Shown here in pieces: positions 32,270-42,647 of a stretch of DNA of 64,000 nucleotides. The stretch lies in NCBI GenBank assembly GCA_018398585.1, contig JAGTTD010000005.1, positions 38,566,750 to 38,630,749 on the forward strand. Direction: 5' to 3'. The DNA comes from Simmondsia chinensis. Lineage: Eukaryota; Streptophyta; Magnoliopsida; Caryophyllales; Simmondsiaceae. The position numbers and the translations under genes were made by a program. How positions within the stretch are numbered: position 1 is the stretch's first letter; each line of letters starts with the position of its first letter. The notes beneath the pieces are model-generated. The model worked only from the letters and a program-made list of their open reading frames with translations. It was not told the origin of the DNA and made no database searches.

Positions 32270-32945
32270 AATGCACTGTTTTCTTGAAGTCCCGATACCT
32301 GATACCTTATGTGATGCAGCCTGTGCTAAGCTTGGCGGGTCCTGTGGCGGATACAAGTTGGCGGGTACGAGTAGTGGGTATGGAAGCATCACTGATAGGT
32401 ATCCAAGTCCAACGCAGCCGCCAGTGGGTTAGCAGCAAAATCCAGGCGGCGAGGTTGAAGGAGGAATGTACCCATTAAGACTTGGGGAGGCAGACTCAAC
32501 GGGAGGATGCCACCGTGTACTCAAGGCTGGCGGGTTTCAAGGTGGAGTGCAGGCTTGGCACAAGGACGGCTTGGCGGGACGTTGGATTCAATGAGGAAAA
32601 GGGCCAGATGGGGTTGACAGCGGGATTCGGGGGACGACGGCCGAGATTTAGGGACCAGATTTAATTCCCTTCCGTTTTAATTCTATTTCTTTCCTTATTT
32701 GTAGCAAATTTAAATTATTTCTTTTTGACTTCTCCACTATATAAAGGGGATAATACTAGGGTTAACGGTAGTTGATTATTTAAATTTTAAATTGTCATTT
32801 GATACTCTTTTCTCGAGTTGTGAGAACTGAGCCTATTTTTTCCTCTTTACTCTTATTATCAGTTAATAAAATTAAAAAAAAGGCCGTTGAATCTTTTCGT
32901 ATCCCTATTTTCTCACTATCGAGCTGCATCATTATGGTATTGTAC
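32270..32945 (+). mobile_element. LTR-like remnant with upstream GC-rich piece
   Basis: 32730-32930 has CTCCACTATATAAAGGGGAT (TATA box), a pyrimidine-rich leader, CAGTTAATAAAATTAAAAAA and CACTATCGAGCTGCATCATT followed by ATGGTATTGTAC, reminiscent of a tRNA-Met primer site in decay. 32280-32660 is GC-rich with short open frames of unknown family. No reverse transcriptase is present. Confidence 0.4.
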
Positions 32946-33224
32946 TCTCAGTTGTAGGGGGAAAAAATATCACAAGATAATTATGGGCAAAAACTAAAAG
33001 GCGTGTAGTAAAATGGGCTTGGGCCATGAAGTGCTACGTTATAGACTTGTAGTAAAATGGGCTTCAAGTCATCTATTTGGGCCTTATGTTGATACCTGTT
33101 GGATGGCACCTTTGGTGTTCATCAAATGGGGCTTACATCTTGGGCCAGTAACAGAAACTTGGGCTTCGTTATCTTTATGTTAGAGAATAAAATTATTTTT
33201 GGGCTTTCATCCATCAGCTTAAGC

Positions 33225-33440
33225 TTTTGGGATAGATATTTGCTTGATATGGTATCAGAGCCTCATTGACCAAGAGGTCACAAGTTCGAATCACAAGGCA
33301 TATGAGGTGGGCCCTGTGCAATATCCATGCTTCAAGCCCAATTAGCATTCATGTGAGGAGGCATGTTACAGTGTGAAACTATTGCTGCGCCTTCAACCAT
33401 CAACTTAAACTTTTAGAAATCACGAGCTAATAGCGCAACA
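33225..33440 (+). mobile_element. Primer-binding-site-containing retroelement fragment
   Basis: TTGATATGGTATCAGAGCCT contains the exact TGGTATCAGAGC motif complementary to plant initiator-Met tRNA. It is preceded by CATCAGCTTAAGCTTTTGGG, a phrase with a decayed partner at 49420-49445 and 33400-33420. This suggests a small non-autonomous LTR element, but LTR borders cannot be placed. Confidence 0.5.
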
Positions 33441-33868
33441 TGCACAAAGGTTTTTCGTGATTCGTTTCAAAGAAAACTTGTTTCTGCATTGTAGTGTTTT
33501 CTTGCATGATTTAAAAAATTATTTTTCAATGATCATCTCATATTTTATTATAGGATGATATAAGTAGTAATATAACATATATGAGAAATAATAAAAAATA
33601 TAAAACAAAATTAACTAAAAAGTTATAAAATAGGAAAACTATCTCTTAGATACCTTAAAGTTTGAGCATTTATTACCTAAATGCTTTACTATTTTAATAT
33701 ATATACCTGAACATATCCTAAGATATGAAATTATTATATAGCTATACCCTGTGTCAAATAGGTCATGTCTGATTTATTTCGATTCGAAACTTGGGTCACT
33801 CAGAAAAGCGACTTCTCCATCTTACGAAGGAAGTTATTTTCCACCAAAGGATATTATTCTTCATTAAA

Positions 33869-34638
33869 GCTCCGTTTGTTTCAAGGGAAGTACTCTTTCC
33901 CCGGAAAATGTTTTCCTTTGGAAAACGTTTTCCATGGAAAATGTTATTCCCATTGTGGTTTTATGTTGTTTGTTTCAACGGAAAATATATTTTCACATTT
34001 TGGTATTCCTTGTTTGTTTTAAATGAATAATCTTCTAAGAACTCAGTTATAAGACTCAGTTATAAGACAATATAAGTAGAAATATAATATATTCAAAATT
34101 ATCTAGACTTTATGTGGTTGCAAAATTATTACTAAGACACCCTTATGTTTAAACATTTATTACATATCCTAACATTTAAATATATATAATGACGTACCTT
34201 GAATTTGAATATTTTATTACTCAGGTACCATATATCAAAATTTGATGAATTTTTGCAACAAACTAACCAAATACAAAAGTACTAATATGATACATAATTA
34301 CGATAATATTTACAAGCTATGTCAATGGTCTTAGCAAATTACGATAAAAAGTTCATCGTATATTGATGTAAACTACCTAAATATGGCCGAAATCATATGC
34401 CGTGTTAGCATTTTTTAGCAAAAATTTTAATAAGAATACTTATATATTGTTAGAATCATGTTTTTGGATACTTGGAATGATGACTTCCCCTCTTTTAATA
34501 GGGAAGTCATTTTCCCTCATTTGAGGGAAAAGGTTTTCCTTTGGGATAACATTTTCCGTCACCAAATTTACGCCAAACAACGGAAAAGGGGGAAACCACT
34601 TCCTAGAATGTGGTTTCCCCCCAAAACAAACGGAGCCA
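33869..34638. mobile_element. Terminal-inverted-repeat element GCTCCGTTTGTTT / AAACAAACGGAGC
   Basis: The 13-bp ends GCTCCGTTTGTTT (33869) and AAACAAACGGAGC (ending about 34637) are exact inverted repeats. Sub-terminal words GGAAAATGTTTTCC and GGGAAAACC extend the arms. Open frames inside are non-homologous. A TATTACCT(A/C)AATA-type repeat lies in the centre. Confidence 0.6.
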
Positions 34639-35029
34639 AAGTCTTTTCTGTCACAAAATGGAAGCCAAATAAAGGAAAAAAGAAATTTTGGTTCTTAGAA
34701 TCAAATTTTTTTTTTTTTTTTTTTTATGGTTTTTAATGTTTTAGAAATAAAAAATTTATATTTTGAAAATGATTTTTTCTTATTTTTAGATTTTTTTTAA
34801 ATATTTTTCAAGTTGGAGAAAAACTCAAAACTGGAAAAAAAAAAAAAAATTATTATTTGACTGACTGAATGAATCTTGCTAACAATTTCTTCTATAAAGC
34901 TGCAATTATAACCTATGCTATTTCATGATCTCCTCCGTCTCAACAAGCCTTCAAACAAAATGTCGATAGATCATCTCTTGGGAAGTCATGCCCCGTCAAC
35001 TATTGGTTGGGCCTTTAGTATTGGGCTAT

Positions 35030-35500
35030 GATACCACCTGCTAGGACCACCATACAATACCGAAACCCTAAATCGAAATAGCAATCACAACGAATGGGAA
35101 TTGGGGAGTAAATTAAAATATCAAAATTTACACAGTTCAGCCGAAGCCTACATTCATGGAAGAGAGCACAATAAATCCACTATAACATTGAGAATTTATA
35201 CAAGACATCTCAACTCTCAATCCTAATGGTAACATATATAACCTTTGTGTATGTATGGGGCCAACACACTAAAAACTCTAGTATGTCATGGATCTAAATA
35301 AGATTGCCCCGATCATCTACTTTATATACAAGACCTAATATAACCCGGCTCCACACATAATCGAGCACTTAAAAGATTTTGGTTGGAATCTCTAGTGTTG
35401 ATTGCAAGTTCCCACCCCTCAAAGAAAGGGATAATGAAGGGGAGAAACAGGATAAAAATAAAACGTAAAGTGCAAATCTACAGCTGAGAATGAGATTATC
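35030..35500 (-). mobile_element. LTR-retrotransposon remnant, minus strand
   Basis: On the minus strand GTGGTCCTAGCAGGTGGTATCATAGCCCAA lies at 35023-35052: an LTR-like end followed by TGGTATCATAGCCC, one base from the initiator-Met tRNA primer motif. The presumed LTR body extends to about 35400 and includes GTATATAAAGTAG as a possible TATA. No coding part is present. Confidence 0.5.
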
Positions 35501-35559
35501 CTAAAGGGAACTCCGCAGGAAGACTAGTTCGGACACGGGGATGCATGACTCGTTCACAA

Positions 35560-35885
35560 TCTCAAACAATTTGATAAGGGCTCAAGAATAGCTCATTAAA
35601 AATTCTTATGAGCTCGATAAGAGCTCACTAACCTCGTTAAAGTCTTGTGATGTACTGGTTAGGGCGAAATGCTCGTAACAGTTGGTATTAACTTGAATAG
35701 CTCAGCTCAGTAGTGAGCTTGATAGCAAGCTTAGCTCACTTATGATCTTGGATAACGAGCTTAAATTGGCTCAATCATTCTAATGAGTTGAGTATCGAAT
35801 ATACTAAAATCTCATAAACCGATCACAAATAAAGGTTTGAAATCTCGATAAGAGCTCAGCTATTCTATCAAAATTCTTGGCAATG
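35560..35885. repeat. Partial GAGCTC-rich hAT-like MITE
   Basis: CAATTTGATAAGGGCTCAAG, GAGCTCGATAAGAGCTCACT and GCTTGATAGCAAGC match the interior of 3655-4214 and 39593-40105. Both termini are missing. Confidence 0.55.
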
Positions 35886-36058
35886 GGTTGTTGGTAATCA
35901 AAATCAAGGAATCAACAAATGGATCCTCCAAATTTCCCGTTTAGCTTGGCGGTCTATTATTCTACTCGTCTCTTTTTTCCTCATAGTAATGACTAAATTT
36001 TTAAATATTAATTTTACGTGATTGTCACGATTTTATCATATTTTAAAGACTCCACATG

Positions 36059-36520
36059 TAAGACTAGTAAGAATCCCACATAAGAGTTGTAAGAGTGAAA
36101 GATCAATGTGTAAGTCTAATGAACTACTCTACCTAATGCCAATTAGTTTTCGGATGAAACCCTACTTGAGTTTATACGTGGATCTCATCTATACTAACTT
36201 CATGAGTCGGGTCTACAGATCTGGTGAAATTTAACAACAACAACAACAGACCCAATGCCTCAAGGGCTCCCGTCTAAGTGGGGTCCGAGGGGATGGATGT
36301 ATGCAACCTTACCCCTTCAGGGTGTAACCCTGCCGAGAGATTGTTTCCAATGACCTCCAACCTTATAGGGTTGGCAACACGAGGACTTCTCATGAGATCA
36401 CCCATCTTGGTACTACTCTCGCCCAAGCACGCTTAATTTCGGAGTTCTAATGGGATCCGATGTATTAGTGCCTGATAAATGAACCCTATCTGGTGAAATT
36501 TAACATCATATACAATGATA
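36059..36520 (+). repeat. About 200-bp dispersed repeat, copy C, split by a 5S-SINE
   Basis: AGAATCCCACATAAGAGTTG, TAAGAGTGAAAGATCAATGT, CTACTCTACCTAATGCCAAT and GTGGATCTCATCTATACTAA match copies A and B. The repeat resumes after the SINE with TGGTGAAATTTAACATCATA. It is thus older than the 5S-SINE. Confidence 0.7.
36237..36486 (-). mobile_element. 5S rRNA-headed SINE, copy 5 (complete, with TSD)
   Basis: On the minus strand: GGGTTCATTTATCAGGCACT, CATCGGATCCCATTAGAACT, CCGAAATTAAGCGTGCTTGG, GCGAGAGTAGTACCAAGATG, GGTGATCTCATGAGAAGTCC, TCGTGTTGCCAACCCTATAA, GGAAACAATCTCTCGGCAGG, then TTGAGGCATTGGGTCTGTTG. ATCTGGTGAAATTTAACA is repeated at 36219-36236 and 36488-36505. It lies 220 bp upstream of the proline-rich protein start codon, in opposite orientation. 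Confidence 0.92.
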
Positions 36521-36599
36521 TGGTCCCCTAAATACCTTGCCTTACCTCCAAGAAGCATCTAAATGGAATAAAAGAGGAGCAAATTACACGCATGTTAAA

Positions 36600-36610
36600 G
36601 TGTATATAGT
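36600..36610 (+). promoter_or_regulatory. Possible TATA box of the proline-rich protein gene
   Basis: GTGTATATAGTATG about 105 bp before the ATG fits a plant TATA box with a short leader. The assignment is by position and motif only. Confidence 0.4.
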
Positions 36611-36708
36611 ATGCTACTTTGCTTAGTCTTATCATATTCTTACACACATAAAAGCACGCCAAGTTTTCACATTTTACCAAACTTTACACTATTTTTCATT
36701 CAAATCTC

Positions 36709-37215
36709 ATGGATTATACACAAAATTTAACAAAATCTACCCGAAAAATTTGGAAAACGAGCGTCATAGCAACCATGATACTCGTGATTATCATGGATGC
36801 TCGAGTGACATGTGAGGATCAGAGTGCCATGCAAAATGCAGGGCAGCTCTGTAACGATGCATGTGCTAACGGGCTAGCCATGTGCTCACCTCCGCCTACC
36901 CCACCAACACAGAGTTGGCAACCGTTACTTCCTGCTCCACCGAACTCACCGTACTCTTACTACTATTCTCCACCGCCAGAGGCCCATCCCCATCCGCCAC
37001 CGCCATCGCCATCGCCTCCACCACCGCCACCGAAGGGCAAGTCTGCCCCTCCTGCTCTTCCTTACGTGATTACAGGGGAACCCACGACACCAGCCAATGG
37101 CGGAAACCCGTACCGATTCTACTATGTCTATGACTCTCAGGGTTCTTCAAATTCACTTCCAACCAAGTTTCTTATAGTGGTGTTTTCCCTTTTTGTTATG
37201 CGTTTTTACACATAA
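36709..37215 (+). CDS. Small proline-rich, extensin-like protein, probably GPI-anchored
   Basis: A 168-residue single-exon protein. Residues about 15-32 (VIATMILVIIMDARVTC) form a secretion signal. A three-cysteine segment follows (LCNDACANGLAMCSPP, about 48-62), then a Pro/Ser-rich middle with SPPP, SPPPPPP and YSYYYSPPPE, the SP-type motifs that are hydroxylated and glycosylated in plant extensin-like wall proteins. A Gly/Asn/Tyr patch comes next, and the last 20 residues (KFLIVVFSLFVMRFYT) are hydrophobic after a small-residue stretch (GSSNS), which suits a GPI-attachment signal. The ATG is the first in frame after the TATA-like motif. It cannot be a full extensin because it is too short and lacks long SPPPP arrays. 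Its role in the wall or plasma membrane is inferred; I do not recognise a named orthologue. Confidence 0.75.
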   Translation: MDYTQNLTKSTRKIWKTSVIATMILVIIMDARVTCEDQSAMQNAGQLCNDACANGLAMCSPPPTPPTQSWQPLLPAPPNSPYSYYYSPPPEAHPHPPPPSPSPPPPPPKGKSAPPALPYVITGEPTTPANGGNPYRFYYVYDSQGSSNSLPTKFLIVVFSLFVMRFYT

Positions 37216-37790
37216 GTTCAAGCATTTACATTTTGAGAGGTTGGCACAGTGGTAACGACTTCACTTTCAGTAGTAACCCAGAAAAAGAGTTCATCAGTCT
37301 GTCTGCCCATATAGTCCTTACCTTTTTACATCAAATATTCATATATTAGCTATAGTCGAGGTGACTATTAAACGTGTCATGAGAAATTTCGGGAATTCTT
37401 TTTTTTTTTTTTTTTTTTTTTTTGTTTTTAGATTGTGTTTTGGCACATAATTTGTACATTTTGTCATGGAAAGAAAATTTTTATTTATTGGGCTTGATGT
37501 TTGTTGTGTTGTTAATTTGCTTTGGAGCACCGTCATATAATAGCTCATAATACTAAAAGAGTAAGCTTGTGTATTATTCACAACATGATTAATAAATCAC
37601 TAGTTTACGAAAGATTATACGGTGTATGCTAAAGAAATGTAGGAGATAGGTATAAAATTTGAATTGAGCTTTGATGGTGATGACTCTACCACAATGAGTC
37701 AGTTCGCGAAGATAAGAAAAATAGAAGGAATTTGTTGTAAAGAGGATCAAGAAAGAGTAAGCTGTCGAATAAGGTGAATCGAAGGTATCT
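37216..37790. other. 3' flank of the proline-rich protein gene
   Basis: 37230-37320 contains GAGGTTGGCACAGTGGTAAC, which resembles a tRNA-type box A, and ends near GTCCTTACC; it may be an old tRNA-derived SINE. A poly-T run lies at 37399-37422. No gene otherwise. Confidence 0.3.
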
Positions 37791-37794
37791 GATT

Positions 37795-38138
37795 AAAGTG
37801 TATTAAGCGTCCATTCTGGTTTGTCCTTGTTAATCGTCGTCATCCTATTGGGGTCTATCTTGGGTGTTTTGGCCTTTCTTGGCCTCGTCGTTTTGTTTGT
37901 AATTGGGGTAGGCCTTCTTGGGTGATTTTTTGGAGGTAGCTCATTTCCGTGATCTTTTGATGCTTATTTTTGGTGTCTTTAGCCTTAGCTTGCCCTTGGC
38001 AAGGTGTTCGTTTGTTTTGGTGTCTGGTTGGGGGCAATCTACTACCCCATGTGTTTTGGTTTTTAGTTTGTCTTTGATCCTTGTTCTGCACCATCATGCT
38101 TTCTCAAACTTGTATTTAAATTATCAAAAAAATAAAAG
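37795..38138 (+). mobile_element. LINE 3' end
   Basis: A T/G-rich 3' UTR-like sequence (CTTTCTTGGCCTCGTCGTTT, GTTTGTCTTTGATCCTTGTT) ends with AAATTATCAAAAAAATAAAAG. The open frames crossing it are low-complexity translations of UTR. Confidence 0.5.
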
Positions 38139-38336
38139 ATTATTATTGAACAATAAAGAAAGTTTATCAATTACATACGACATTTTAATATATCCAACGA
38201 GATATCTTTACATTTTAAATTTTATCACATAAATATACTTTGACAGAATTCAGTGATTATTTATTGAGTGCAGCGAATTTTTACGCAAAATGCCAATGTC
38301 ACAAACCCAAAGGTGACATCTATATACTCAACATTC

Positions 38337-38680
38337 TCAGACTTCGTTTGGTATGTGGGAAGTAAAAATTCATAAGAAGTACGAATTTTGCCTCTTGTTT
38401 GGTTGGTACGATGTAGGTAGAATGTGGGACATGAAAATTGCTCAACAATTTTTAATTCCTTCAAAGCGTAGGAAATAACTTACCTAACCCCCTCCCCAGG
38501 TAAGTTCTAATTCCTTCATTTATAACTAATCTTACCAAGAAAGTTCTATTTCTCATCTTGACAATCAAATATTTTTTATCTACTCCATAAAAAGTTCACC
38601 CGAAAATTAAATTCACATAAAATATAACTTTTCCTAAAAATTTAATTTATGTAACAATCAAATGACGGCCTTAATAGTCA
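38337..38680. repeat. MITE-like repeat, CTTCGTTTGGT..AAATGACGGCCTT type
   Basis: CTTCGTTTGGTATGTGGGAA, AAGAAGTACGAATTTTGCCT and CTTGTTTGGTTGGTACGATG parallel 53176-53300 and 7197-7330 (TTGTTTGG..GAAGTGG..CTCTTGTTTGG). Non-coding. Confidence 0.5.
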
Positions 38681-38933
38681 ACGAGCTTAACGTTCTTTTC
38701 CATGTACTGTTGTTGCCCTTCCTTTTGTGAACTTCAAGAATCTCATTAAAGTCCCCAAAGAGTAGTAAAGGTGACATCCAACACATTCAAGGTATTTATG
38801 TCCCGTACTTATCATGAGTGTTTTCCGGCTAAACTCATATAACTAAAACACAATTTTAAGCGACCAAACTTCATACTCACATAGGTACACCTCATTGATC
38901 ATGCCTTTATAGGTCCATTTAGCTAGGGGAGTA

Positions 38934-39406
38934 AAAGAACCGAGTTTGATCATGAGGCCTCGCAAGTTGGCTCGTCATAAAGCTCGAAAAGCTTAGTTCT
39001 TTTCAAGCTCAAGTTCAGCCGAGCTGAGAGAACCGACTTATTTAGCTTATCAACTTGAGCCCGAGCCTAGTGAAGCTCGAGAGCCTAAACAAGGATAAAC
39101 AAGCACATTTTAGTATAACTTATCGCCTAAATATGTCCAACCAAGTAAAATTTGAGTCTAAAAGAGCCAAGTCCTAGCCTAAACAAATCTAAACGAGTCT
39201 AGATTAAGTTTAAAAGAGCCTAAAAAGTACAAACTTAGTTCATAACTCACTGAGCAAGTTTGAACTCAACCAAGCCCGGGCCTATAACGAGCCAAATTTA
39301 AGCTCGAAGTTTCCCTGCCCGGCGAGCTTTGAGCCGAGCTACATGTAAACGAGCTAAGCCTCGAGTCTAACAAGCTTGGGCTCAAGTCGGCTTAAATTGA
39401 CCCCTA
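38934..39406. mobile_element. GAGCTC-rich hAT-like MITE
   Basis: Starts TAGGGGAGTAAAAGAACCGA and ends CGGCTTAAATTGACCCCTA. The interior is rich in AGCTCGAAAAGC, CTCGAGAGCC and CGAGCCGAGC words. AGGTCCATTTA upstream and AGGTCCATTAA downstream form an imperfect direct repeat, slightly displaced from the left end. Confidence 0.75.
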
Positions 39407-39592
39407 GGTCCATTAAGAGCATTTACTAAACCTCCTTTTCCTCAAGTCACGGCTCACCAAGCATTACATTCGGGATAAAGTATTTCACTTTAGTGTTTAC
39501 AGTCACTCAAATGACAGATTTTTCCTCATTAAACTCAAGACTTACAGTTGTACCAAGTACTGCGTCGAGGGTCCATCATTGGTAGGGGTGTA

Positions 39593-40105
39593 AACAGAAG
39601 GATATTGGATGAACTACTCATGTTCAAAATTGATTATGGCTCGTTCATGTTTAATATTGGGGCTCAATAGCTTCTTGAGTCCAATTCGAGTAGGCACGAT
39701 AATCTTAATGAGTCCAGTTTGAAAAGGGGGTACTCGACTAATTAACGTGCCCGAACAATTTGATAAAGGCTCATTCGGGCTCAATAAAAGCTAGTTAAGG
39801 GCTCGTTAACATTTAATATTAGCTCAAAAATGGTTTAATGATGACTCAATAGTAACTAAAAACAGCTCGATTCAATAGCGAGCTCTACTTGGTAACAAGC
39901 TTGAGTTCAATTCAGCTCAATAACGAGCTCAACTTGGCCAATAGGCAGAGCCAAAACGAGTATCAAACACACTAAATCTTATTGAACCAGCTCAAACAAA
40001 GGTTTGAAAGCTCGACAAGAGCTTAGCTCACACTCGAGCTCAATCAAATAAGACTTATCGAACTCAAGTTTGAACAAGGGGCTGCTCTGCTCGTTTAGAC
40101 CGTTA
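39593..40105. mobile_element. GAGCTC-rich hAT-like MITE
   Basis: Starts TAGGGGTGTAAACAGAAGG and ends GCTCTGCTCGTTTAGACCGTTA. The interior (GATAAAGGCTCATTCGGGCT, AATAACGAGCTCAAC) aligns with 3655-4214. No matching 8-bp flanks. Confidence 0.7.
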
Positions 40106-40389
40106 AGGAAGACAACATTTATCCTTTTTGTTTTCTTTGTTAAACATCATCCACAAGAGAACAATTATCAAAAACAACACCCAAAGTACTTCCAAAAAGG
40201 TACTATAGTGGATCTTTCAAACCACTTGACACAAAAGAGTTATGGCCAAACACTAAAGTACTTAAAAAACTTTTCTGCTTTGCCCCATTCCCTATAACAC
40301 TTGTTCCCTTCCTTCTAATCATAACACTATCACCACTTATTAAAATCACAGATTAAATTGTTATTGTTAGAGTAAGATCGTAGTTTTTA

Positions 40390-40652
40390 AGATAAATTTG
40401 TACCTCCCATCTTCAGTTTTGGTACGGTTGGTCGTTTTCCCCTTTTCTCTGCCCGTCTCATCTTGTGGTGATGTATCCATATAGTACCTGTTTGACTTTT
40501 TTTCTCTTACCTGTTTATTTTTGTTTTGTCCTTATTTTTTGACTGTTTTTGTCTTTGTTTCCTGATTCTCGCTTTGATGCGGGTTGACTATGGCCTCGTC
40601 TGTACGAGCTGTCCGTTTTTGTACTGCAACCGTGTTGCTAATTATTAAAAAA
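40390..40652 (+). mobile_element. LINE 3' end
   Basis: GTACGGTTGGTCGTTTTCCC, GGTTGACTATGGCCTCGTCT and TGTACTGCAACCGTGTTGCT end in AATTATTAAAAAAAATTG. It is the plus-strand counterpart of 6393-6660 and 14187-14345. 40653-41000 is AT-rich spacer. Confidence 0.6.
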
Positions 40653-41002
40653 AATTGCTCGAACAATTAATAGTTTTTGTACAGATAATAACAACTCCAA
40701 AAAATATTTACATGCACTTTTTGGGATAGCAATTTACATACATACATGTTATAATAAGTCACTAATGCAAATGCCAAAAGTCACTAAATAATACATATAA
40801 TTTATTACTGTTTTTAACGATGGTAAAAGGTACACCAATACTCTAACAAGGGCAACTGACATTTGAAAAATGGGAAATAAGCTTCGAACTCGAGAACACA
40901 TGTTTGGACGGAGGGTAGCCTAATCACTATACTAAACTCAACGGCTCAATTTAATACTTATCGTCCTATGTATTGAATTTACTACAATCTGAGGACTCTA
41001 AT

Positions 41003-41472
41003 AGGTGTGTGTATAAGATTTGAGTTGAGCACAAGCTCGTCAAGCTCGGGCAAAGCTTGTCAATATGTAGCTCGGGTTGCGCTCAAAGCTTGCTGAGTTT
41101 CGAAACTCCGAGCTTGAACTTAGCTCTTCATAGGATCGGCCTCGACTTGGCTCGATTCAGCCCGAATCCAACTCACCAAGTTTCAAGCTAATGCCCATTT
41201 AAGCTCTATCTAATCTAGTTTACACTCGAGCTCAGCTCATATACGCTCATACTAGGCTTGATGGGGCAAATTTACGCTAATAAGTTGTATTGAAATAGCC
41301 TCATTTACTCCCATTCAGGCACGCAAGACTATAAATTCAAGCTTCACTTAGACTTCAGAATCATTTTATTTAACTAAATGAGCTGACTTACCCAACTTGG
41401 CTCAAACACAAAACGAACCGAGTTTTTCAAACTTTACGATGAGCCAGCTCACGAGCCCTCACTTGCACCCCA
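41003..41472. mobile_element. GAGCTC-rich hAT-like MITE abutting and entering the SCL23-like CDS
   Basis: The interior matches the family, and its right end (CTTTACGATGAGCCAGCTCA, CGAGCCCTCACTTGCACCCC) matches 50995-51039 (CTTTACGATGAGCCAGCTCG, then CTCTCATTGACACCCCTA). The element end therefore lies at about 41472, inside the open frame of the GRAS gene. Target duplication is not visible. Confidence 0.8.
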
Positions 41473-42647
41473 AGCTCCCAAGCAGAGGCAGTGAGCAAAG
41501 ACAAATCCTTCCACCCCAACTTCAACCTCCCATTCTCCTCCACCAAAGTGTACCCTTTCCATGGCCCCATCCCCAGCAACAACCCCGCTTGTGCAGCCGG
41601 ACTACCTGCCAGCGAAAACGGGCAAAAACCGACCTGACCCAACTCATCCCCCCATCTCCCCACCGACTCAAAATCACCACCGTCCATCCTCCTCTTACAC
41701 CCACCAACGGCCAGGATGTTCCTGATCTCGCATCCCAACAGCTCTTGCTCTATTATATGCCGTTGGATGCACTCCTTTTCTAGTCCTTCCCCTACTGCAT
41801 CAAACAAGGCTGAGTAGTAATGTAAAGCATCTACGAATCTCGCCAAAAACGATGTCGTTTTAGTCAAGTCCTGTTCCACCATTGTTATCACCTTCGGTTT
41901 TATAGATTTCAATGCCTTCAGAGTCCCAAGATCCGACCCGGTTATGTCATACAACCAGTGGTGCATACAATGTACTACAATAGCCTCACTGGGGTCAACC
42001 CGAAGTCTAGCCGGGTCAGCTAAATTCCCTATTTTACCCTCCAAAGGGAAGAACTCAAAGGGTAAACTTAGAGAAGTGGCGAACTCCGCGAGTCTTCTCC
42101 CCGTTTGGAGAAGAAGATCCATGGATGGTCCGAACCCAGTGACCCGAATTGAACTGGGTCGATTACTCCTTGATGCAAGGATGTGGAACAATCCTGGCCA
42201 TTGAAGACCCTGCATGATATCCAAATCAATGACGTGGATTAAATCCTCACCGTCCAATGCTTCATAGATGGCTTGGTTTGCAGTGAAGTGAGAGAATTTG
42301 ATCAAGGGTGTGATTGAATTGTACAACTGCAAGGCGCCATGAAATCTGCGCAAGTGGGTTGCGCTTAAAGTGAGAGAATCGAGGACCCCATTTGGAGGAA
42401 CAATGGAGAGGAGAGAGAAGAAGACGCGGTGGCGGAGGGCGTCGGAGAAGTAGGCGGCGACGCGGTCGGCGGGGGAGCCGAAGGGGGAGGAGAGTGCAGC
42501 GAGCGCCGGGAGGAGGTCGGCGGCGCCGGTGAGGTTGTCAGTTGACACGCAGTCGGCGCACCGGAGGACGAGCCGGAGAAGCTCGAGGGCGCGGCTTGTG
42601 TCGGCGGCAGGGTCATCTGCTGCCCCGGCGGGGGAGGTGGTTGACAT
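41427..42647 (-). CDS. SCL23: GRAS-family transcription factor, SCL23-like
   Basis: A 406-residue intronless protein of the SCARECROW/SCL23 branch of plant GRAS regulators, nuclear proteins that control endodermis and bundle-sheath fate together with SCARECROW and SHORT-ROOT in Arabidopsis. Domains in order: Leu-rich region I (about 19-80, ALELLRLVLRCADCVSTDNL), VHIID motif (136-150, LIHVIDLDIMQGLQW), Leu-rich II (SLSLPFEFFPLEGKIGNL, about 192-210), PFYRE-like region (about 220-290) with VEQDL and HYYSALFDA, RVER-like region (QELLGCEIRNILAVGG, 301-316) and the SAW motif (GRLKLGWKDLSLLTASAW, 373-390). The length fits SCL23 rather than SCARECROW, which has a long N-terminal extension. The N-terminus is short and GC-rich. 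After SAW the family normally ends within about ten residues; here ELGVQVRARELAHRKV follows, encoded by the adjoining MITE. Whether the product is active cannot be judged, but all core motifs are intact. Confidence 0.9.
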   Translation of the reverse strand: MSTTSPAGAADDPAADTSRALELLRLVLRCADCVSTDNLTGAADLLPALAALSSPFGSPADRVAAYFSDALRHRVFFSLLSIVPPNGVLDSLTLSATHLRRFHGALQLYNSITPLIKFSHFTANQAIYEALDGEDLIHVIDLDIMQGLQWPGLFHILASRSNRPSSIRVTGFGPSMDLLLQTGRRLAEFATSLSLPFEFFPLEGKIGNLADPARLRVDPSEAIVVHCMHHWLYDITGSDLGTLKALKSIKPKVITMVEQDLTKTTSFLARFVDALHYYSALFDAVGEGLEKECIQRHIIEQELLGCEIRNILAVGGCKRRMDGGDFESVGRWGDELGQVGFCPFSLAGSPAAQAGLLLGMGPWKGYTLVEENGRLKLGWKDLSLLTASAWELGVQVRARELAHRKV

